Source: Phaeotremella fagi
Taxonomy: Eukaryota; Basidiomycota; Tremellomycetes; Tremellales; Phaeotremellaceae
DNA length: 64,000 bases
Assembly (NCBI GenBank): GCA_001599715.1
Contig: BCHU01000011.1
Location: 496,001 to 560,000 of the forward strand
Direction: 5' to 3'
Shown: one piece after another, positions 57,149-64,000 of the stretch
Position numbering within the stretch: position 1 is the stretch's first letter
Layout: every line of letters starts with the position of its first letter
Notes under the pieces: generated by a model
What the model was told of the DNA's origin: nothing
Seen by the model: only the letters and a program-made list of their open reading frames with translations
The model's database searches: none
Translations under genes and position numbers: made by a program

Positions 57149-58821
57149 ATGAAATCATCACCTAAATCAAGAACCTCCAAGACAAAAGAGAACGCAAACA
57201 AACCCCTCAATCACAATACATCAACCAAATCCCAAACCCAAACCCAAACCCAAAATCCGTTAACGCCAAGAAAATTCCCTACTCAACCAACCCTAGAAGA
57301 TCCATTCTTCATCCAACTTTCCTCGACTCCAAATCATAGAGTTTCATCATCACCATTATCGTTATTCAAGAATTCCAATCTCGTTGATGAAAATGAAGAT
57401 CCTTCAACCCCGAATGACTCAATCCCTAAACCTAATCAATCAATTCCTTCAACACCATCAAGATCGAATTTGAAATCAAAGCATTCCAAATCGAAGATTG
57501 AATTAAATCTTGATCAAAATATTAGTACACCCACCCCTACTACTAAAACCAAAAATAAAGCTCAAAAAGTCAAGTTCGTTATCGCAAAATCAAGCTTTTG
57601 GAATGATATTCCAAATTGGGAGAATCCTTTTGATTGTCCACTTACTAAATTGACTTCTAGTATCTTAGATCAATGTTTCGGTGTCAATGGATACAATGGT
57701 TTGGAGGTCGGTACAGTACATACCGTGAAGTCGTACCACCGCTCACTTCCATACTCAGTTGAGTGATTATCTATCTTTATCGGGAACCTGTAGATATTTT
57801 CGAACTTGTTTGAATGACGAGTTTTTCCATGTAAGTCTCATGGAGAATTTAAGCGTTGACAATATCAGGACTTGATAGAATTCAACAATGGCTTTGGAGT
57901 TCAAACCCCATCCGTATTAGCTCAAAATCCATTTATCCATGTCCGACACTCGTTCCGTCAATTCCAAAGTTACGGTAGTCTAGGTCCATACCCCGCATCA
58001 GATGAACATCTAATGAAACATTATTTCATTCCACCTCCAACACAACTTCCTGATTGGATCTCAACAACATCGTTGCTAGTTGGTCAAGACACCCAACCCA
58101 AGGATCTGAAAGTTGGAATGATTGTGAACGGATTGGAGGTTGTTGCTGTCATCCCTGGAGTTGGAGATGGGTGTTCAGGAGAGATTTTGGAAGGTTCCAG
58201 GTTGAAGGAACATGTTGATCTTTATCCTTCTGATCTCCTGGTTTCAGGAGACAATCTAAAGGTGGATAGATATGGACGTCTTGAGGTGATTGTTTCCGTC
58301 AGAGAAAATATGATTTCTAAATTCGTCAGTTACAGTCTCTTTTTCGATCTATTATTGATGTAGTAGCTCACCAATCTACAGGCTGCAATTAGAGAATACA
58401 AGGTTACCGAGACTCAGTTGATATCTCTCAAAAGCTATATCGTCGTGAGTTATAATATAAGGATAGAATGAATGACAGTTTTATCAGGCTAATTGGAAAA
58501 AAGGGGAACCGTAAGTGGTACCAAAAGAGAGTCTCACTAATGAATTAGATACCAACAGCTGTATGTCAGTCTTTGAAACGCTTGACTAAACTTTCACGTA
58601 GCTATTTTAGAGCGGCGGTTAGAAGTTTGGCCTTCAAAATTTACGAGGGACCAGAAAATCACGCGGAATTGTTGTAAGTAGATTTGGTGTCAGCGTTGAC
58701 TTTGGAAGACTGTTGACCAACTCCCAAAACCTATTTGGACTATAGAAGAAAACATCGTTCTAAAGCTGATAAGGCGAAGGCTGCACGAATGGTTCGTATT
58801 GGTAATCAACGATTAGGATAG
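57149..58821 (+). CDS. Unknown protein with disordered N-terminus and a 12-nt micro-exon
   Basis: The first exon encodes about 190 residues of Ser/Thr/Pro/Asn/Lys-rich disordered sequence (KSSPKSRTSKTKENANKP; TPTTKTKNKAQKVKFVIAKS) ending in an ordered WENPFDCPLTKLTSSILDQC. Later exons carry YFRTCLNDEFFH, DLIEFNNGFGVQTPSVL, HYFIPPPTQLPDWISTTSLL, DGCSGEILEGSRLKEHVDLY, REYKVTETQLISLKSYI and ANWKKGEP. A 12-nt micro-exon (58549-58560) joins to a final basic part ending KHRSKADKAKAARMVRIGNQ. All joins are in phase, though the first donor (GTCGTA) is weak. No signal peptide or membrane segment is seen. The C-terminal half looks like a folded domain, perhaps nucleic-acid related, but I do not recognise it. 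Confidence 0.65.
58549..58560 (+). other. 12-nt micro-exon of the unknown gene
   Basis: ATACCAACAGCT lies between an acceptor (ATTAG, ending 58548) and a donor (GTATGT, 58561). Including it keeps frame between the flanking exons (…KGEP-YQQL-YFRAA…). Leaving it out also preserves frame length, since 12 is divisible by three, so the evidence is the pair of good splice sites rather than frame alone. Confidence 0.55.
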
Positions 58822-59503
58822 GGAATAGGGATACTGCAGGGACGGGTAGGGAGGGTGGTTTCCGATGGACATGGGGAGGGATATGTGGAATTTCATATAC
58901 TTACAACTTTCGGACTTTACTAGGTCTATCGGACTGGATCCAGATACTTACATTGCTAACATTGATTATACTTATTACACTAGACAAACTATGTATCCAT
59001 GCTTCACCCTCGTTCGAGCACTGGAGAAGTTACCATTCTCTTATCTTTTTGAGAGATGCATATCGATACCTTCCTGATAAGCAACTTAGTGTCGTAAGGG
59101 TACTGGCTACGAAAACACGTTGAAGATATCAAAAGAAGACGACGATATCAACAAACTGCACCCAAAACACTCAACGTCAATCGCAGATAAACCTCAGCTC
59201 CCACACGGATCATGGCCAATCGGGAAAGTGGAGTAAAAACTTAAGAAGACCAGGACTGATTATTTTCCTAATCCAGCGAAACATCAAAGGAAGTCGTCAT
59301 TTGAATCACGTTTTTGAAACTCTCTTCCACTCTTCTATTCTTCTGAATGATGTTTTGAAGTTCAGCTTCTAATCTTGAGTCAAACCTGGAAGATTGAAGG
59401 ACTGACAAGGATTTATTCTTTTTCTTTCTTCTTCTTTACATCCAATACCAACCGTCTAAAAAATATCACATTGTTTTAAACAAAAACAATAAACTCCCAC
59501 AGC
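58822..59503. other. Intergenic region
   Basis: This 682-bp stretch lies between two plus-strand genes. A 70-codon open frame at 58865-59077 has no coding features. Pyrimidine runs (TTCTTTTTCTTTCTTCTTC) near 59420 suggest the promoter and 5' UTR of the gene at 59504. Confidence 0.4.
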
Positions 59504-59806
59504 ATGCCAAATTCAAAAACTTCACTCTCGAAATGTACCCGTCCAGAGTCCAAGAAACCTATCGAAACCTCAAGCAAAGCCACTACCCATAGGTACGACC
59601 ACGACAACGAAAACGATAATCATAATCATTGTTATTCACACGCATCGTTGAAATCAGCTCAATCAAATCGTTATTTGTATTCACGTCGTTTGACTGGGAC
59701 TTGGACTGGTACGAGTACAGGTGGCAATGAAAGTATTGCTAAGAAGGGTAATGGACGTTTCCTTTTTGATGATGATTTTTATGAGGATGACGATGAGGAG
59801 GAGTAG
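59504..59806 (+). CDS. Small hypothetical protein with acidic tail
   Basis: This open frame of 100 aa starts MPNSKTSLSKCTRPESKKPI. It is hydrophilic, with a His/Asp/Asn-rich middle (HRYDHDNENDNHNHCYSH), a Thr/Gly stretch (LTGTWTGTSTGG) and a strongly acidic C-terminus (DDDFYEDDDEEE). The ATG is preceded by a pyrimidine-rich leader and an acceptor-like CCCACAG, so the 5' UTR may be spliced. There is no signal peptide. No family is recognised; the biased composition means it could be chance, but the long uninterrupted frame with a promoter-like leader favours a gene. Confidence 0.45.
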   Translation: MPNSKTSLSKCTRPESKKPIETSSKATTHRYDHDNENDNHNHCYSHASLKSAQSNRYLYSRRLTGTWTGTSTGGNESIAKKGNGRFLFDDDFYEDDDEEE

Positions 59807-60716
59807 GCTGGGGCTTGAATAATCGTTCTCTGAGAGCTTGTTCGTTACGTATCTGTACCTCTGGATTCAATGTTATTTTATGCCACTATTGTATCTTTCA
59901 TCATGCTCGTTGCTTTGCCGGACAACGACAACATTGTACTTGTACTCGCAGATAAGATCAACCCGCGGCCGTTATTTATTCCTAATATCGTGATGTGGAG
60001 TTCTCCATCGATTCCAACACCGAGGATCATTCAGGAAACAATGAAAACAAAGTTCAGGAATGCCAAGAATCCAAGATTTATAGCTTGGTGCCGAGCGTTT
60101 TTCTTCGGCTTTGCTTTTGTTGTTGTTGAACCAGTTGAAAGCATTGCATTGCACGTTCATTATGTTAATGTAAGTAGACGATTCTATCTGTGAGAATAAA
60201 GCTCAGTCACGAGCGAGAGTACATCACATACTGTAAACTGTACACAGTGTTGAGGCATTTTCACTGCATAGCAACCAACGTGACTTGATGTTTGAGTATC
60301 CAATGAATTGCACCAATGAGATATTACTGCTTAAACTTTAAACATTTGCCGATATGTCTTCGGCCGTTGATAGAGAGATTAAGGAAGGCTGTGCAGAGAG
60401 AGAGGTCGAATGATATGAGGGATTAAGGGATAAAGTGTTGACAGGTTACTATGCCAAGAATAGAATGGACTCACTGTCCCTTGAATTTATACGTCACCGC
60501 CCTGCGCCCTGTGTAGTCCCCATGTCTACCCCGCTTTCGCCACATTCGCCACTGGTGAGGGAGGGTGAGAGATCGAAACAACAGTCAGATATAAGATATA
60601 AATAAGTACTCAACTCCAACTCCGATTCATCGTATCATCCTTCCTATTCTTTTCACAACAGCAACTACAACTACAACAACTAACACTACTACTACTACTA
60701 CTCCATCACACACACC
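59807..60716. other. Intergenic region upstream of the SPFH gene
   Basis: This 910-bp gap contains a TATAAATA box at 60597-60604, about 115 bp upstream of the ATG, and CCCC-rich tracts (GTAGTCCCCATG and TACCCCGC, 60510-60535) resembling stress-type elements. A (CTA)n tract lies at about 60684-60702 in the 5' UTR. An open frame at 59870-60193 begins with a hydrophobic stretch but has no convincing continuation or family; I do not call it. Confidence 0.45.
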
Positions 60717-62509
60717 ATGTCAGCACCAAACTACAAACCATCAATGGACGCTCCTTCAGCCACCGAAACCGCGGTAAACAACTTCAACGGTAACGGTAAA
60801 CGTCCAGATAACGACGATGAACTTCATCGTTATGTTACCGAAGATCTACCAAGATCTGCTAAGATGAATCCAAGAGTGAACGAGACTGGTTTGATCGTAA
60901 GTGTACTATCTCTTTATCTTGTTCAGTACAGTATATTAACATTTTTTCATTAGACCGTTCAACCTCTTCAAAAGAAGGAGTGAGTCTACAGCGTACTATC
61001 ACTGTTTTGTGTTATCATCTAATCGTATACAGGATGCAACCATCTTATGCTCAAGATCTTGGAACTGGTTCCATCGAGGTATATCCCATTCTACCTACTA
61101 CTATAGAATATCCCATTAACATCTCCCCAGCACGGCTTCTACGGATCCATGATCTCAGGTCTTGGATCCTGTATTGGAACAATCGGAATGGTCCCATGTT
61201 GTCCACTTCCAAATCCATTCAAATCAGTTGGTAAGTATCTCTTTCTATCTATCACATAATCAAAAACTAACCACATGACATAGACCAAGGTTCAGTTGGT
61301 AAGATACATACCTGGTGTAACCACGGAAACGACTGACCCGAAGATTCTAGGTTTAGTCAGTCGTTTCGGTCAATTCTACAAGGTAAGCTATAGTGTTTCA
61401 AGGTGGTTACTCGTACTAACTTTAATTTTTTAGTCCGTTGACCCTGGTTTGGTCAACGTCAACGTCTGTTCTGAGAGTATCAGAATTGTCGGTGAGTGTT
61501 TAGTATTCATTTGCTGGCGTTTATACTGACGCTATGTAGATGTCAAGATCCAACTTACAGCTGTCCCAAGACAAACTGTTCAAAGTAAAGACAACGTTTC
61601 TGTCGAGATCGACAGTGTTATCTGTTGGCATGGTGTGTTTAGCTTTACTTCAGTCTTTAAAAATTAGCTAAGCCCTTCCTTAGTTGTCTCCCCTTACCGA
61701 GCTGCTTTCGGTATCAACGATGTTCGAACTGCTTTAGTTGAACGTGCTCGTAGGTTGAAAGCTTTTATCCATTTGGGAAATTCACCTAATTTGTTTTAGA
61801 AACCACCTTGCGACAAGTTGTCGGTAGCAGAGTCAGTTGCGCTTCTTAAACCATTATCGAAACACAACTGATCCATCCATAGGTCCTCCAAAGTGTCATC
61901 TCCGATCGTGAAGGTCTCGCTCAAGAAGTCACTGAAATCGTATGTCACTCCAAGAATCTTCCAATATCTTTGACTCACAACGACATAGATCGAAGGTCCA
62001 GCTGAGAAATGGGGTGTCTCAATCGAATCGATCTTACTCAAAGATATCAACTTCTCAGTTGAACTTCAACAAAGTTTATCATCAGCCGCTACTCAAAAGA
62101 GAATCGGTGAAAGTAAAGTTATCGCCGCTCGTGCTGAAGTTGACGCTGCTAAACTTATGAGACAAGGTGAGTTTCCAAATTTCTCTTACCATACAGAAGA
62201 CGAAACTGACATCCCCCTAGCTGCCGATGTAAGCCCCTATCAAAACACACGAGAATTCCTTACTGACCCCAACAGATCCTCGCCTCCCCAGCAGCCATGC
62301 AAATCAGACAACTCGAAGCCCTCCAAAACATGGCTCGTAACGCTGGCAGTAAAGTCGTCTTCGTACCCATGAACTTGGCAGGTATGGGAGCTTCAGGTTT
62401 AGGTGACGCGGTCAACCAACAAATGGCAGCTTCAGCCATCGAAGGAAGTGGTAGTGGATCCAACACTGCTTCTAACGCTGGTTTGATCAGTGCCATGGCC
62501 AACGTTTAG
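60717..62509 (+). CDS. Stomatin-like SPFH/band 7 membrane protein
   Basis: SPFH proteins form oligomeric scaffolds on membranes. About ten short exons join in phase. A hydrophilic N-terminus (about 60 residues, MSAPNYKPSMDAPSATETAV) leads to a hydrophobic hairpin (FYGSMISGLGSCIGTIGMVP followed by CCPLPNPF, with Cys suited to palmitoylation). The band 7 domain follows: VGLVSRFGQFYKSVDPGLVN, IVDVKIQLTAVPRQTVQSKD, VSVEIDSVICWHVVSPYRAA, TTLRQVVGSRVLQSVISDRE and WGVSIESILLKDINF. A helical end (QKRIGESKVIAARAEVDAAK) and a Gly/Ser/Ala tail complete it. The hairpin suggests insertion in the inner leaflet of the plasma membrane or another membrane. The promoter has a TATA box, suggesting regulated expression. 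Confidence 0.9.
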
Positions 62510-63175
62510 GTTTTGAAGTTGACTTGCTTGGGGATTGGGGTGGAGCTTGTACGATAATAGGAAGTTCGGTATCTTTTGATTGGATTTTCAGTTTTCATTC
62601 CAAATTATGTGGTTTTACCACCTTTTGTTTCTTTGTTTATAATTTATAATAATCGTAAATCTCTTTTTTGAATAATAATATGTAGCCAGATTGAATCCCT
62701 ACTTTACATTGGCAATTCGCAGTTTACAGCTTTCATCGATATCGAAAGTGGACACACAGGGTGAAGTGAGGTGCGGGGGTATCAAACTTGCTCATGCATA
62801 AAATTCAAGTAAAAATTAAAATGAAAAGAGAAGAGCAAAAATGATGAGAAAAACGAAACGAAAACAGAAATAATCCTTTCAACAATCCGATTGTTTATTT
62901 TTTAAAACGTAATTTAATCTAAAAATGAATTTGAATCTCCTTGGAAATTGGAGAAGGAGTACTTTTAACTTAATATTTTAATGAGAAGAAAATGCCAAAT
63001 TGAGTTTTTGGGGGTTTGAAAAATTGGAAGGACAGTGATAACATAGCAATAAAATTAATGAATGAATGATTTGGTCTATAAGGTACTTTGAATTTTTTTT
63101 ATCGAAAGGTTTCGGTTTCGTTTTTAGTTTTTGATTTCGATTGTTGATTTGTCGAGGATTTGTATCCTATCCGCC
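62510..63175. other. Intergenic region between convergent genes
   Basis: This 666-bp stretch is A/T-rich and low in complexity (poly-A and poly-T runs around 62810-63120). It holds the 3' UTRs of two converging genes. No gene or repeat unit is recognised. Confidence 0.45.
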
Positions 63176-64000
63176 TTACTCCCTCTTTTTGCAGTGTATC
63201 AAAATTGAATCCCTTTTACGATTGATGAAGGGCTACAATTTCAGTTAGTTCCATCACACACAAGAACCCGGGACCCAGGTGTTTGAACACCACCACTCAC
63301 GTTTCGAAGTTGAACCGTCAGATCCGCCGTTACCTGAACCATCTTCTGACAAACTACTAACACTCTCTCTATGACCCAACTGACTTTGTCTATTCTGTTG
63401 AGGCGGTTGCTGTTGCTGTTGTTGATGACTGATCGGTTGTTGAGGTGTCCCATAAGAATATGGCATATGATGAGGTTGTTGATATCCACCGTATCCTTGA
63501 ACCTGTTGTATATTCTGACGACCGGTTGACATATTCGCTGGATCTAAAACACCAGCTGCGATCATGTCAGCTTGATGGGGTGGGGTTAATCGTCGTCTTG
63601 AAGGTGAATGACCTCGGTGGGATTGACGAGAATATCTCATATCCTCACCGTGTCTGATGTCTTCGTGAGATTGGGAGAGTGGGGTGGAAGTGTTGGTACG
63701 TGGTGGATAACCCCCGTTCATTGGATTCTGACCTCCATAACCAGGTGTCATGACTCCATAGGAACCTTCTCTCGAATGATTAGGGAATCCAGTTTGAACA
63801 GGTGAATATCCCATGTGTTGTTGTCCATGATCGTTAGCTAAACTTGGTGAATAAAGTCCATGGTGTGGATGAGGCGCCGCTCCATATGGCGAAGACATGG
63901 CTCCAGACGGTGCGTATCGATATTGTTGAGATTGATGCATACCACCTTGGTAGTAATTGGGTTGGGAGAATTGTTGATTGAAATAAGGTTGATGGTGGGA
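63176..64000 (-). CDS. 3' part of a Gln/Pro/Gly-rich, probably regulatory gene
   Basis: An open frame enters from beyond the window's right end. The visible part is low complexity, rich in Gln, Pro, Gly, Tyr, His and Ser (GYGGYQQPHHMPYSYGTPQQ; a run of six Gln), with a basic patch SPSRRRLTPPHQADMIAAGV. After SKR a GTGAGT donor (63300) and a TTGTAG acceptor (63233) with a CTAAC branch site remove a 68-nt intron; the last exon then ends in HCKKRE before a TAA at 63178-63176. Unspliced, the frame would stop at 63254. Such sequence is typical of the C-terminal region of fungal transcription factors or RNA-binding proteins, but no domain is visible here. Confidence 0.7.

Noticed and set aside
58865..59077. 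Open frame of 70 codons after the unknown gene.
   Set aside because: It has no family resemblance and no promoter or splice context, and lies in a probable 3' UTR.
59870..60193. Open frame of 107 codons with a hydrophobic start.
   Set aside because: Composition and context do not support it, and no continuation by splicing is evident; it may be chance.
1..64000. Transposons, long terminal repeats, CRISPR arrays or rRNA.
   Set aside because: No transposase or reverse-transcriptase signatures, no paired long repeats and no regularly spaced repeats were found on reading; the organism is a fungus, so CRISPR arrays are not expected.

Overview
The window is nuclear DNA of an intron-rich basidiomycete, most likely a tremellomycete yeast of the Cryptococcus/Kwoniella/Tremella type. 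Genes are tightly packed on both strands, often in divergent pairs with 100-300 bp between start codons. Most carry many short introns of about 35-70 nt with GTRNGT donors and CTRAY-like branch sites, and the proteins read as orthologues of conserved fungal proteins. No rRNA, tRNA, transposon or CRISPR array could be supported. Exon borders given here were read by eye from splice signals, phase and family motifs. They are inferences, firmest where the protein family is well conserved.

Region 1-42.7 kb is conserved housekeeping sequence. In order it holds a left-edge fragment, SRP68, LSM7, a thioredoxin-like membrane protein, a SUMO protease (ULP1), the PP4 regulatory subunit PSY2/SMEK, the divergent ribosomal pair RPS12 and RPL8 (uL2), GPI10 mannosyltransferase, SKI8/WDR61, CAP/SRV2, a myotubularin PI3P phosphatase, a short-chain dehydrogenase, an unknown coiled-coil protein, an RPAP3-like co-chaperone, an AAAP amino-acid transporter, the beta subunit of geranylgeranyltransferase I (CDC43), a large vacuolar-type membrane protein, a MAK32-like PfkB protein, histone H2A.Z and the large nucleoporin NUP192/NUP205.

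Region 42.7-56.8 kb is accessory. It holds a Ser-rich surface protein, then a probable rhamnoside-utilisation cluster: a transcription factor (minus strand), a divergent GH78 alpha-L-rhamnosidase without a signal peptide, and an MFS sugar transporter. The natural reading is that the transporter brings rhamnosides in, the cytosolic enzyme cleaves them and the factor regulates both. The factor carries two tandem Zn(II)2Cys6 clusters, each split by an intron at the same codon. A 10-bp site, GGTAACCGGT, occurs in both intergenic regions of the cluster. Next come three genes for predicted secreted proteins: a PriA-like Cys-rich protein, an unknown secreted protein, and an intronless protein with a phage-tail-collar (MdpB-type) domain behind a fungal-looking signal peptide, a candidate for transfer from bacteria.

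Region 56.8-64 kb holds an unknown gene with a 12-nt micro-exon, a small acidic-tailed ORF, a stomatin/SPFH protein and the 3' part of a Gln/Pro-rich gene running off the right edge. Intergenic space is larger here, with no further genes recognised.
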